This document shows, one piece after another, positions 43,816-52,245 of a stretch of 64,000 nucleotides of DNA. Within the stretch, counting starts at the first letter, position 1. Each line of letters starts with the position of its first letter. Under the pieces are notes generated by a model. It was not told the origin of the DNA. It searched no databases and saw only the letters and a list, made by a program, of their open reading frames with translations. A program made the position numbers and the translations under genes. Location: the NCBI RefSeq assembly GCF_042679085.1, contig NZ_JBHTLQ010000019.1:4358-68357 (forward strand), written 5' to 3'. This stretch comes from Phenylobacterium conjunctum (lineage in GTDB: Bacteria > Pseudomonadota > Alphaproteobacteria > Caulobacterales > Caulobacteraceae).

Positions 43816-45669
43816 CTACTCGGCCGGCGCCATCGCGGGCTTCGCCGCCTTGTCGAGGCGGCTGACCAGGGCCTCGTACTGGGCCCAGAGGGCCTTGGGC
43901 AGATGGTCGCCGAACTTCTCATAGGCCGCCGGGATCAACGAAGCCTCTTCCTTCCAGACCGTCGGGTCGACGGTCAGCAGGAAGTCCAACTGGGCCGGCG
44001 TGAGGGTCAGGCCCGAGACGTCGAGGGCGGCGTCCGTGGGGAGGCGGCCAATCGGGGTGTCCTTGGCCTCGGCCTTGCCGTCCAGGCGCTCGAAGATCCA
44101 CTTCAGCACGCGGCTGTTCTCGCCATAGCCCGGCCAGACGAACTTGCCGTTCTCGTCCTTGCGGAACCAGTTGACGAAATAGATGCGCGGCAGCTTCGAG
44201 GCGTCGGCGGTCTCGCCCATCTTCAGCCAGTGGCCGAAATAGTCGCCCATGTTGTAGCCGCAGAAGGGCAGCATGGCGAACGGGTCGCGGCGCAGCTCGC
44301 CGATCTTGTTCTCAGCCGCGGCGGTGCCTTCCGAGGCCACGTTGGAGGCCAGGAACACGCCGTGGGCCCAGTCGAAGGCCTCGGTGACCAGCGGCACCGC
44401 GCTGGCGCGGCGGCCGCCGAACAGGATGGCGGAGATCGGCACGCCCTTGGGGTCTTCCCATTCCGGCGCGATGACCGGGCATTGGGCGGCCGGCACAGTG
44501 AAGCGCGCGTTCGGGTGGGCGGCGGGCTCGTCGCTATCCGGCGTCCAGGGACGGCCCTTCCAGTCGGTGAGGTTCGGCGGCGGGTCCTTGGTCAGGCCCT
44601 CCCACCACACGTCGCCGTCCGGGGTCAGGGCCACATTGGTGAAGACGCTGTTGCCGTGCAGGGCGTCGACCGCGTTCTTGTTGGTCTCGATGCCAGTGCC
44701 GGGCGCCACGCCGAAGAATCCGGCTTCCGGATTGATGGCGTAGAGCTGGCCATCGTCGCCGAAGCGCATCCAGCAGATGTCGTCGCCGATGGTCTCGGCC
44801 TTCCAGCCCGGCAGGGTGGGCTGGAGCATGGCCATGTTGGTCTTGCCGCAGGCGCTCGGGAAGGCCGCGGCCACGTAGCGGACGGCGCCTTCCGGCGAGG
44901 TCAGCTTCAGGATCAGCATGTGCTCGGCGAACCAGCCCTCGTCGCGGGCCATGACCGAGGCGATACGGAGGGCGAAGCACTTCTTACCCAGCAGGGCGTT
45001 GCCGCCGTAGCCCGAGCCGTAAGACCAGATCTCGCGGGTCTCAGGGAAGTGGACGATGTACTTGATCTCGTTGCACGGCCACGGAACGTCCTGCTGGCCC
45101 GTGGCCAGGGGCATGCCGACCGAGTGGACGCAGGGGACGAAGAAGCCGTCTTCGCCGATCTCGTCCAGGGCGCCCTTGCCCATGCGGGTCATCACCCGCA
45201 TCGAGATGGCGACATAGGCGCTGTCGGTGATCTCGACGCCCAGCTGGCTGATCTTGGAGCCCAGCGGGCCCATGCTGAAGGGCACCACGTACATGGTGCG
45301 GCCCTTCATGCAGCCCTTGAACAGGTCCTGCAGGTCGGCGCGCATTTCGCCGGGTTCGAGCCAGTTGTTGGTCGGACCCGCGTCAGCCGGGTCCTGGGAG
45401 CAGATGAAGGTGCGGCTTTCTACTCGGGCCACATCGCGCGGATCGGAGGCGGCGAGGAACGAGTTGGGGCGCTTTTCCGGATTGAGCGGCTTCAGGGTGC
45501 CGCTCTTGACCAGCTCAGCGGTCAGGGCCTCCCACTCGGCGTCCGATCCGTCGCACCAGTGAACCCGGTCGGGCTGCGTCAGGGTCGCAATGTCTTGGAC
45601 CCACTGGACCAGCTTGGCGTGCTTGGTCGGCGCAGGGGCAAGGCCCGGAATCGACGTGGCCTGGGACAA
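43816..45669 (-). CDS. pckG: Phosphoenolpyruvate carboxykinase (GTP)
   Basis: A 617-residue GTP-type PEPCK, converting oxaloacetate to PEP in gluconeogenesis. The P-loop/active-site AAFPSACGKTNMAML with the essential Cys, the kinase loop GDDICWMRFGDDGQLYAINPE and RPNSFLAASDPRDVARVE are diagnostic of the GTP enzyme, in contrast to the ATP-type PckA of many alphaproteobacteria. The start is TTG at 45669 with AAGGAG seven bases upstream. A 22-bp near-perfect palindrome with a central CG lies about 100 bp upstream, a likely operator. Confidence 0.96.
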   Translation of the reverse strand: MSQATSIPGLAPAPTKHAKLVQWVQDIATLTQPDRVHWCDGSDAEWEALTAELVKSGTLKPLNPEKRPNSFLAASDPRDVARVESRTFICSQDPADAGPTNNWLEPGEMRADLQDLFKGCMKGRTMYVVPFSMGPLGSKISQLGVEITDSAYVAISMRVMTRMGKGALDEIGEDGFFVPCVHSVGMPLATGQQDVPWPCNEIKYIVHFPETREIWSYGSGYGGNALLGKKCFALRIASVMARDEGWFAEHMLILKLTSPEGAVRYVAAAFPSACGKTNMAMLQPTLPGWKAETIGDDICWMRFGDDGQLYAINPEAGFFGVAPGTGIETNKNAVDALHGNSVFTNVALTPDGDVWWEGLTKDPPPNLTDWKGRPWTPDSDEPAAHPNARFTVPAAQCPVIAPEWEDPKGVPISAILFGGRRASAVPLVTEAFDWAHGVFLASNVASEGTAAAENKIGELRRDPFAMLPFCGYNMGDYFGHWLKMGETADASKLPRIYFVNWFRKDENGKFVWPGYGENSRVLKWIFERLDGKAEAKDTPIGRLPTDAALDVSGLTLTPAQLDFLLTVDPTVWKEEASLIPAAYEKFGDHLPKALWAQYEALVSRLDKAAKPAMAPAE

Positions 45670-45768
45670 ACTCGCTACTCCTTGGTGACGCCGGACAGGG
45701 CCGGACCCGGATGGGCAACGCCATAGTCACCCGCCGGCAAAATGGCGAGACCGCACAAGGAAAAATTC

Positions 45769-45790
45769 GTTAGGAAACCGGTTACCTAAC
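45769..45790. promoter_or_regulatory. 22-bp palindromic operator upstream of pckG (LacI-type)
   Basis: Arms GTTAGG (45769-45774) and CCTAAC (45785-45790) flank AACCGGTT; only one base pair of the 22 breaks the symmetry. The central CG and length fit LacI/GalR-family operators. In Sinorhizobium a LacI-type protein, PckR, controls pckA; a similar regulator here is inference. It is 100 bp from the pckG start codon. The rest of the 317-bp region 45670-45986 holds the terminator of the chemoreceptor gene and no gene. Confidence 0.65.
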
Positions 45791-45949
45791 CCAAGATTCT
45801 CCGGAAAGCTGCAGCAACGGCCCGCACTAGCGGCAGATTATGGTGAATTCAGATCGTTACATCCGAATCTACATTCACCCTACGGCGCCCTGGAAGCTTA
45901 GGCGGAACCTTGTTCAACAAACTTCAGGCTGCGGCGGCCTTGGACTGAT

Positions 45950-45980
45950 GTTGCGGCGCACTAAAACTGTGCGCCGCAAC
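45950..45980 (-). terminator. Strong hairpin after the chemoreceptor gene
   Basis: GTTGCGGCGCAC (45950-45961) and GTGCGCCGCAAC (45969-45980) form a perfect 12-bp stem with a 7-base loop, six bases after the stop codon of the minus-strand chemoreceptor gene. There is no T-run after it. Confidence 0.7.
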
Positions 45981-45986
45981 CTGAAC

Positions 45987-47582
45987 TCAGGACGCCATCT
46001 TCAAGGCGGGCCGGCCAGCGCCAGCGCTGAGCCGGAAGCGTTCCGTCGCCTCCGCCAGGGCCTGGGCCTCGTGGGCGACAGCACGGGTCGCGGCCGTGGA
46101 CTCTTCGACCATGGCGGCGTTCTGCTGGGTCGCCTGGTCCATCTGGTTGATCGCCGAATTGATCTGGGCCAGGCCCGAGGCCTGCTCCTGAGCCGAGGAC
46201 GCGATCTCGCCCACCAGGCCGTCGATCTCGTTCACCTGGGTGGCGATCCGCTGCAGGGCCTCGCCGGTCAGGCCGACCAGCCGCACGCCGGCGCCGACCT
46301 GCTCGCTGGAAGCCTCGATCAGCGACTTGATCTCCTTGGCGGCTTCTGCGGAGCGCTGAGCAAGCGCCCGGACTTCCGAGGCCACGACGGCGAAGCCCTT
46401 GCCGGCGTCGCCGGCCCGGGCCGCTTCCACGCCCGCGTTCAGGGCCAGGAGGTTGGTCTGGAAGGCGATCTCGTCGATCACCCCGATGATCTGGCCAATC
46501 TGGGCCGACGAGGCCTCGATCTCGCCCACGGCGGCGACCGCGTCGGAGACAACCTGGTTGCTTTCGTGAGCGCCGGTCTTGGCGGTGGAGACCACCTGGG
46601 CGGCGCGCTTGGCGTTGCCGGCCGAGCGGCTGATGGTCTCGGTGATCTCGTCGAGCGCCGCGGCGGTCTCCTCCAGGCTCGCGGCCTGGCTCTCGGTGCG
46701 CCGGGACAGCGAGGCGGCCGCCTGGTCGAGCTCGCGCACGCTGGAGTGCATGCCGGTGGTCGAGGCCTTGATGGCGGCGATGGTCTGCTCGAGCCGCGAG
46801 ATCGCGGCGTTGTAGTCGTGGCGCAGCTTCTCGAACTGGGGCGCGAAGGCGTTGTTCAGGCGGAACGACAGGTCGCCGTCGGCCAGGCGGGCCAGGCCAT
46901 CGGCCAGGCTTTCGGTGACCTGGGCCCGTTCGTGATCCACGGAGGCTTGCAGTCGCGCGCGGTCCTGGGAGGCCTGCTCCTCGGCGAGATGGGCGGCCTC
47001 GGCCTCGGCCATGGCCTTCTGGGCCGTGTCCAGTGACGCTTCGGCGCGGGACACCGCCTCGCTGGAGACCGCGAACATGCCGACGATGCTTTGGCAGACC
47101 CACATGAGGATGGCCGCCTCCGCGATCAGGATCACGGCGTGGACCATGACCCGGCCAAGGCCGGCCGAGCCGGGGAACACCGCGGCGGGCAACAGGAAGC
47201 TGAGGGTCAGGTGGTGAACGGCCACGACGGCGGCGCCGGCCAGGATGGCGCGCCAGTCACAATAGATCACCAGGGCCGCAAGGGCGGCGAAATAGGCCAT
47301 GTGCAGGTCGATCTGCCAGGGGTGCCCCTTGAAGGCCGCCACCAGCAGGGACACGAGGCCCATGAGCGCCGCGGCGATGGCCATGCGGCCGCCCGCGCCG
47401 TCCTTGTCAGAGGCGCCCGCCAGGGTCGCGCCGCCGGCCAGGGCCGCGGCGCCGAGCCCCAAGGCCAGCCAGGGTCCCTTCAGAAGCAGGGCGGCGCCGG
47501 TGACCGCAAGGACGAGCCCCCACAGGACACCGCCTATGAGCCGGTGACCGAACGCCCGCTGTTCAGCAATGGTCTTGAACAT
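45987..47582 (-). CDS. Membrane chemoreceptor with polytopic N-terminus
   Basis: A 531-residue methyl-accepting chemotaxis protein. The N-terminal 175 residues form about six hydrophobic helices with little periplasmic part; a HHLTLSFLLPAAVFP segment near residue 125 is characteristic of this type. A coiled linker and a HAMP-like piece (GLARLADGDLSFRL) follow, then the MCP signalling domain with the conserved tip (EIAFQTNLLALNAGVEAARA) near residue 360. The C-terminus ends LKMAS without the WxxF tether found in the globin receptor at 17.9 kb. The input may be redox state or a membrane ligand. A near-CtrA box is 73 bp upstream. Confidence 0.93.
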   Translation of the reverse strand: MFKTIAEQRAFGHRLIGGVLWGLVLAVTGAALLLKGPWLALGLGAAALAGGATLAGASDKDGAGGRMAIAAALMGLVSLLVAAFKGHPWQIDLHMAYFAALAALVIYCDWRAILAGAAVVAVHHLTLSFLLPAAVFPGSAGLGRVMVHAVILIAEAAILMWVCQSIVGMFAVSSEAVSRAEASLDTAQKAMAEAEAAHLAEEQASQDRARLQASVDHERAQVTESLADGLARLADGDLSFRLNNAFAPQFEKLRHDYNAAISRLEQTIAAIKASTTGMHSSVRELDQAAASLSRRTESQAASLEETAAALDEITETISRSAGNAKRAAQVVSTAKTGAHESNQVVSDAVAAVGEIEASSAQIGQIIGVIDEIAFQTNLLALNAGVEAARAGDAGKGFAVVASEVRALAQRSAEAAKEIKSLIEASSEQVGAGVRLVGLTGEALQRIATQVNEIDGLVGEIASSAQEQASGLAQINSAINQMDQATQQNAAMVEESTAATRAVAHEAQALAEATERFRLSAGAGRPALKMAS

Positions 47583-47654
47583 AACTCACCCACAGGTTTG
47601 GCCGTCGCCGGCTCAAGATAGCGCGTCCTCAAACCAGGGATTGCGCGAGAAGCC

Positions 47655-47669
47655 TTAACGAGCGTTTAC
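47655..47669. promoter_or_regulatory. CtrA-like site with one mismatch
   Basis: TTAA CGAGCGT TTAC (47655-47669) matches TTAA-N7-TTAA except for the last base. It lies 73 bp upstream of the chemoreceptor ATG. Chemotaxis and motility genes are common CtrA targets in Caulobacterales. Confidence 0.45.
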
Positions 47670-47825
47670 CTACCCTAGGGAAACCCGCCGCGACCCCTTG
47701 CCGCACAAGGGATTGTCGCCGAGATGCGAGCCGCCCGCGCGAGTTGTGCGGTTAAGCTGGAAAAGCAGGGCGCAATGTCTACAATTGTCGCGCTTGCGAA
47801 AGGATATGTCGGCCTGGACATCAAA

Positions 47826-47838
47826 AATGTCTGACAAT
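47826..47838. promoter_or_regulatory. GntR/FCD operator, PQQ dehydrogenase promoter
   Basis: AATGTCTGACAAT is one mismatch from the palindrome ATTGTC-T-GACAAT and fits the FadR-subfamily pattern TNGTNNNACNA at all but one base. It lies 64 bp before the dehydrogenase ATG. Confidence 0.65.
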
Positions 47839-47902
47839 CTTGTTGCGCGCGAGCCCCCAGCCTGCGACCTATCCTGAACAAACGTCTCAAGGGGGGATCG
47901 TC

Positions 47903-49873
47903 ATGCGTTCGACCGCCGCGCCGCAAGGGCCGCACCGCCGCAGACTGCTTCTGGCCGGGGCCAGCCTTTTCCTCCTGCCCGGCTGCGCCAGTCTCGCGAC
48001 CGGTGGCGGAGGCGCGCCTCGCAAGGCCGGTGAATGGCCGGTCTATGGCGGCGACAATCGGGGGACCAAGTATTCGCCCCTGGATCGCATCCACCGCGGC
48101 AACGCCAAGGATCTGCAGGTCGCCTGGACCTGGGCCTCGCCCGATGACGCGGTGCGCGCCGCCAATCCCGGCCTGCCGCTGGGCGAATTCCAGGCCACCC
48201 CGATCATGGTCGACGGCAAGCTGTTCGTCTCCACGGCCTTCTGCCAGGTGGCCGCGATCGATCCCGTCACTGGCGCGACCCTGTGGCTCTATGATCCGGG
48301 GACCTGGAAGCACGGCGCCTTCACAAGCAAGGGCCTGATCCACCGCGGCGTCGCCTACTGGCGCGAGGGCGACGACGCCCGGGTGATCATCGCCACCGGC
48401 GACAATCGGCTGATCGCCCTCGACGCCGCTACGGGCAAGCCCGTGCCCAGCTTCGGCCAGAACGGCGAGGTGGACCTTGGGACCATCGGCCTGAGCCGCC
48501 CCCTGGCCCGCGATCCGGTCGACCTCTTTGGCACGACCTCAGCGCCGGTCATCTGCAGGGACGTGGTCATCGTGGGCCAGTACATCCACGACCGCCCTGT
48601 GATCGCTGAGATGCCGCCCGGCGACGTGCGCGGCTTTGATGTCCGCACCGGCGCGCTGAAGTGGACCTTCCGCACCGTGCCGCGCAAAGGCGACTACGGC
48701 TACGACACCTGGGAGGGCGGCTCGGCCGACCGCAACGGCAACGCCAACGTCTGGGCGCCCTTCACCGCCGATGACGAGACCGGCCTCGTCTATCTGCCCG
48801 GCACCTGCCCGACGAACAACTTCTATGGCGGAGACCGTCCGGGCGACAATCTGTTCGGCAATGCGCTGATCTGCGTGGACGCGAGCACCGGCCTGCGCCG
48901 CTGGCACTTCCAGTTCGTGCACCACGACATCTGGGACTACGACCTGCCCTGCGCACCGAACCTCGTGGACATCACGGTCGGCGGCCGACGCATCAAGGCC
49001 GTGGCCCAGGTCACCAAATCCGGCTTCACCTTCGTCTTCGACCGCCTGACCGGCCAGCCCGTCTGGCCGATCGAGGAGCGCCCCGTCCCACAGAGCGAGC
49101 TGAAAGGCGAGAGGACCTCCCCCACCCAGCCCTTCCCCACCCTGCCCCGCCCCTTCGAGCATCCGGGGATGAGCGCCGACCTGCTGGTGGACTTCACCCC
49201 GGAAATCCGGGCGGAAGCCGAGGCGATCCTGGCCAACTACAAGTGGGGTCCGATCTTCACGCCGTTCGGGACCAAGCCGACGATCCAGACCCCGGCCTGG
49301 GTCGGCGGCGCCAACTGGGGCGGCGCGGGCGTCGATCCGGAGACGGGCGTGCTGTTCGTGCCCTCCACCTCGTCCATCGCCTCCATGGCGTTGGATGAGA
49401 CCGGCAAGCGGGTGGCCGGCGCCAATGAGACCGAAGAGATCGCCGGCAGCTCGCGGGTGGTCACCGGCCCGCGTGGCCTGCCGCTGCTCAAGCCGCCCTA
49501 TGGCCGCATCACCGCCATCGACCTGAACACCGGGGAGCATCTGTGGATGCGGCCCAATGGCCCTGGGGCCACCGACAGCCCGGCGATGAAGCCGTTCAAT
49601 CTCGGCTGGGTCGGCTCCACCGGGCGCACCGGCCCGCTGGTGACCAAGACCCTGCTGTTCGTGGGCGAGGGTCCGCACGACCCGCGCTACGCCAAGAAGG
49701 TGCTGCGCGCCTATGACAAGGCGACCGGCGAGATCGTCGCCGAGATCGAGCTGCCCGGCCACACCCTGGGGCCGCCCATGACCTATGAAAAGGGCGGCCG
49801 CCAGTTCATCGTCTGCGGCATGGGCTTCCGCCGACAGCCGCACCGCCTCGTCGCCCTCGCCCTGCCCGCCTGA
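47903..49873 (+). CDS. PQQ-dependent dehydrogenase, lipoprotein
   Basis: A 656-residue eight-bladed propeller quinoprotein of the glucose/quinate dehydrogenase group. The N-terminus RRRLLLAGASLFLLPGCAS is a signal with lipobox LPGC, so the enzyme would be periplasmic and membrane-anchored. The five-helix membrane domain of E. coli Gcd is missing. Family marks are VYGGDNRGTKYSPLDRI at the start, HHDIWDYDLP near residue 345 with the active-site Asp, and NWGGAGVDPETG near residue 470. There is no CxxCH, so no haem domain. GGGGGGA precedes the ATG. It opens the GntR cluster; the substrate (an alcohol or sugar) is unknown. Confidence 0.92.
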   Translation: MRSTAAPQGPHRRRLLLAGASLFLLPGCASLATGGGGAPRKAGEWPVYGGDNRGTKYSPLDRIHRGNAKDLQVAWTWASPDDAVRAANPGLPLGEFQATPIMVDGKLFVSTAFCQVAAIDPVTGATLWLYDPGTWKHGAFTSKGLIHRGVAYWREGDDARVIIATGDNRLIALDAATGKPVPSFGQNGEVDLGTIGLSRPLARDPVDLFGTTSAPVICRDVVIVGQYIHDRPVIAEMPPGDVRGFDVRTGALKWTFRTVPRKGDYGYDTWEGGSADRNGNANVWAPFTADDETGLVYLPGTCPTNNFYGGDRPGDNLFGNALICVDASTGLRRWHFQFVHHDIWDYDLPCAPNLVDITVGGRRIKAVAQVTKSGFTFVFDRLTGQPVWPIEERPVPQSELKGERTSPTQPFPTLPRPFEHPGMSADLLVDFTPEIRAEAEAILANYKWGPIFTPFGTKPTIQTPAWVGGANWGGAGVDPETGVLFVPSTSSIASMALDETGKRVAGANETEEIAGSSRVVTGPRGLPLLKPPYGRITAIDLNTGEHLWMRPNGPGATDSPAMKPFNLGWVGSTGRTGPLVTKTLLFVGEGPHDPRYAKKVLRAYDKATGEIVAEIELPGHTLGPPMTYEKGGRQFIVCGMGFRRQPHRLVALALPA

Positions 49874-49882
49874 GGATCCGCC

Positions 49883-50686
49883 ATGTCCCTGACCCGACGC
49901 CTCGCCCTCGGCCTGACCGCGGCCGCCACCCTCGCCGCCGCAACGCCCGCCTTCGCCGTAGGCGCGATGAAGCACTACATCCTGGTCGACCTGAAGCCGG
50001 GAACCGACCAGCTGGTGCTGGACCGCTGGTACATGACCTTCCACGCCCCGCAGGTGCGCCGCGCCTACAAGGCCTGGCAGCGCAACTACATCTCCTTCCG
50101 GTCCTACCTGCCGCCGGAAGAGGCCAAGGCGGCCTACCCCCTGCTCTACGGACGGATGACCGAGATCCAGTTCGACAGCCTGGCCGACTTCCAGGAGACG
50201 CGGCCGAACAACATCTATGGCGGCCTGAACTCCTTCACCCCACCGCCCGGCGGCTGGGCCAATCCGCCCTTCACCTCGACCACCGCCAGCATTCCGGTGA
50301 ACCCGCAAACGGTGTTTGTGTCCAAGGACACGCCGCCCAAGGAGACGCCCTATCTGCGCTGGGTGGTCTTCTTCCGCTATCCAGCCGGCGTCAGCGCCGC
50401 CGACGGCGACGCCTGGTATGAGACCACCTACGCCAAGATGGCCGCCGCCCGCCCGGGCGTGAAGCGCTACGCCCTCTATAAGGCGGTCTCGGAGCGGGCC
50501 GAATATCCCCGCGTGGCCGAGTTCTGGTTCGACGACTACGCCGCCTGGAAGGCCGCCTTCCTACCTGCGCCTGCGGTCGCCCCGCCGCCCTGGGGCGGCA
50601 AAGGCCTGCATGTGGACGCGATCTCGATGTTCGTCGGCGAAAACCCGGACGTCGACTTCGTCAACGACAAGCGCTCGATCCCCTAG
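49883..50686 (+). CDS. Exported EthD-like protein with two ferredoxin-like domains
   Basis: A 267-residue protein with a signal peptide ending ATPAFAVG. The mature part has two halves of dimeric alpha-beta-barrel type. The first starts KHYILVDLKPGTDQLVLDRW and contains RMTEIQFDSLADFQ; the second starts LRWVVFFRYPAG and contains AEFWFDDYAAWKAAF. This is the pattern of EthD/NIPSNAP-like proteins, which help in oxidation of ethers or in ligand binding. It follows the PQQ dehydrogenase by 9 bp, so the two are one operon. Its stop overlaps the converging carboxylesterase stop by 4 bp. Confidence 0.75.
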   Translation: MSLTRRLALGLTAAATLAAATPAFAVGAMKHYILVDLKPGTDQLVLDRWYMTFHAPQVRRAYKAWQRNYISFRSYLPPEEAKAAYPLLYGRMTEIQFDSLADFQETRPNNIYGGLNSFTPPPGGWANPPFTSTTASIPVNPQTVFVSKDTPPKETPYLRWVVFFRYPAGVSAADGDAWYETTYAKMAAARPGVKRYALYKAVSERAEYPRVAEFWFDDYAAWKAAFLPAPAVAPPPWGGKGLHVDAISMFVGENPDVDFVNDKRSIP

Positions 50687-52179
50687 CGCCCCACGGACTG
50701 GTCTGCCGCATCACGGCGGGCCTTCTGGAACTGGGGCCGCAGGCCGCTCTCCAGGCCGAACTCCATCAGGGTGTCGGCGCCGGAGTTGTAGGCCGGCCAC
50801 GCCGGCTGACCGGGGCAGGCCGGCGCACCCGTCTTGGCGAAAGCCACCCAGCAGCTGTGGACCAGGGCTTCCATCGCCTGGTCCTCGGGCGAGCTGAACC
50901 GGCCCGCGAGCTTCGTACCCGTCGCGAAGGCGTAGAGGATTTCGGCCCCGTGCGGCGCGCCCTTGGCCCGACCACGCTGGGCGGTAGGCACGTAGGAGAA
51001 ATAGTAGAGCCAGGACGGCGCGCCCTTGGCCGCCTGACTTGCGACCCAGCGCGCCGGCGCCCCCATCACCAAGTCCGTATAGGCCGCATCGACCCGGTCC
51101 TCGTCGGTGGGCAGGCTGGCGTAGGCGGCCTTCTGGGCCGGTGTCAGGCGCGCCAGGACCGCGGCGGGCGGTAGCGGAAAAGCCTTCAACAGCGAGGCCT
51201 CATAGCTGTTCGAGCCAATCAGCAGCGGCACATCGATCGCCCTGCCAGAGGTGAAGGCCTCGGCGGGCGTGTCCTTGATCAGGCGGCCATCCTGGAAAGG
51301 CCCCACCGAGCCGATCCCCTTGGGCAGGTCGAAAAGCGCCTCGGGCGGCAGGGCCCGCATAGCGTCGAGGGAGGCGTCGGGGGCGAGCCCTGCCTTGGTC
51401 ATCAGATCGACCCCAGCCCGTTCGGCCTGGGCCAAATCGGTTCGCGCCTGCCAACCGCCGCCGGACTCGACGATGGCCTTGGCGAACAGGCCCTTGGCCG
51501 CCGGTGTGGTCAGAAGTGACAGGATCGCCGAGCCGCCCGCCGATTCCCCGAACACGGTGACGTTCTTCGGATCGCCCCCAAAGGCCGCGATATTGGCCTG
51601 CACCCACTTGAGCGCCGCCAGCTGGTCCATCAGGCCATAGTTGCCGAGCGGTGCGTCGGGCGCCGCGGCCTTGGTCAGGGCCGGATGGGCGAAGAAGCCC
51701 AGGGCGCCAAGCCGATAGTTGATCGTGACCAGGACCACGCCGTCCTGGGCGAACCGGGTCCCGTCATAGATCGGGCCGACGCCGGAGCCGAAGCGGAAGG
51801 CCCCGCCGTGGATCCAGACCATGACCGGCGCCTTCTTCGCCTTGGGCGGCGCCCAGACGTTCAGGGAGAGGCAGTCCTCACTCTTCGGGGCCTGAGCGCC
51901 CATGGCCAGCACGCCGTCGGGACGCGCGGGCTGCGGGCAGATCGGCGCAAAAGCGGTGGCGTCCCGCGCGCCGCTCCAGGCGGAGACCGGCGCGGGGGCC
52001 GCCCAGCGCAACGCTCCGACCGGCGGGGCGGCATAGGGAACACCCTTGAACACTGAGACCCCGTCGGCGGTCGCCCCGGCGAGGACGCCGGTGTCGATCC
52101 GAGCCCTCGGCCCCTCCTGCGCCAGGGCTGCGCCCGCAAGCGCCAGGGCCGCCACCAATCCGCCAAGCCAGGTCTTCAT
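50683..52179 (-). CDS. Exported type-B carboxylesterase
   Basis: A 498-residue alpha/beta-hydrolase of the carboxylesterase/PnbA family with a signal peptide (cleavage after AGAALA). The nucleophile elbow is GESAGGSA near residue 210, the acid lies near the middle, and the catalytic His is in GAPHGAEILYAF near residue 425. Oxyanion-loop VMVWIHGGAFRFGSG is intact. It hydrolyses carboxylic esters in the periplasm. It is downstream of the TonB receptor on the same strand with a 66-bp gap, which suggests that the imported compound is an ester. Confidence 0.93.
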   Translation of the reverse strand: MKTWLGGLVAALALAGAALAQEGPRARIDTGVLAGATADGVSVFKGVPYAAPPVGALRWAAPAPVSAWSGARDATAFAPICPQPARPDGVLAMGAQAPKSEDCLSLNVWAPPKAKKAPVMVWIHGGAFRFGSGVGPIYDGTRFAQDGVVLVTINYRLGALGFFAHPALTKAAAPDAPLGNYGLMDQLAALKWVQANIAAFGGDPKNVTVFGESAGGSAILSLLTTPAAKGLFAKAIVESGGGWQARTDLAQAERAGVDLMTKAGLAPDASLDAMRALPPEALFDLPKGIGSVGPFQDGRLIKDTPAEAFTSGRAIDVPLLIGSNSYEASLLKAFPLPPAAVLARLTPAQKAAYASLPTDEDRVDAAYTDLVMGAPARWVASQAAKGAPSWLYYFSYVPTAQRGRAKGAPHGAEILYAFATGTKLAGRFSSPEDQAMEALVHSCWVAFAKTGAPACPGQPAWPAYNSGADTLMEFGLESGLRPQFQKARRDAADQSVGR

Positions 52180-52245
52180 GCGCCAGGTCCTTAAATCAGC
52201 AGCCCGCCGGCGGGCTCTCCCCTTCCGCCGGCGGGCCTTTAGCCG

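Larger units (their letters stand above)
47583..47902. other. Divergent promoter region, chemoreceptor / PQQ dehydrogenase
   Basis: The 320 bp contain no gene that I can support. They hold the CtrA-like site (47655-47669) on the chemoreceptor side and the GntR-type operator (47826-47838) on the dehydrogenase side. Confidence 0.7.

Noticed and set aside
43903..45726. Long plus-strand open frame opposite pckG
   Set aside because: The minus strand encodes a full GTP-PEPCK; the opposite frame shows no motif.
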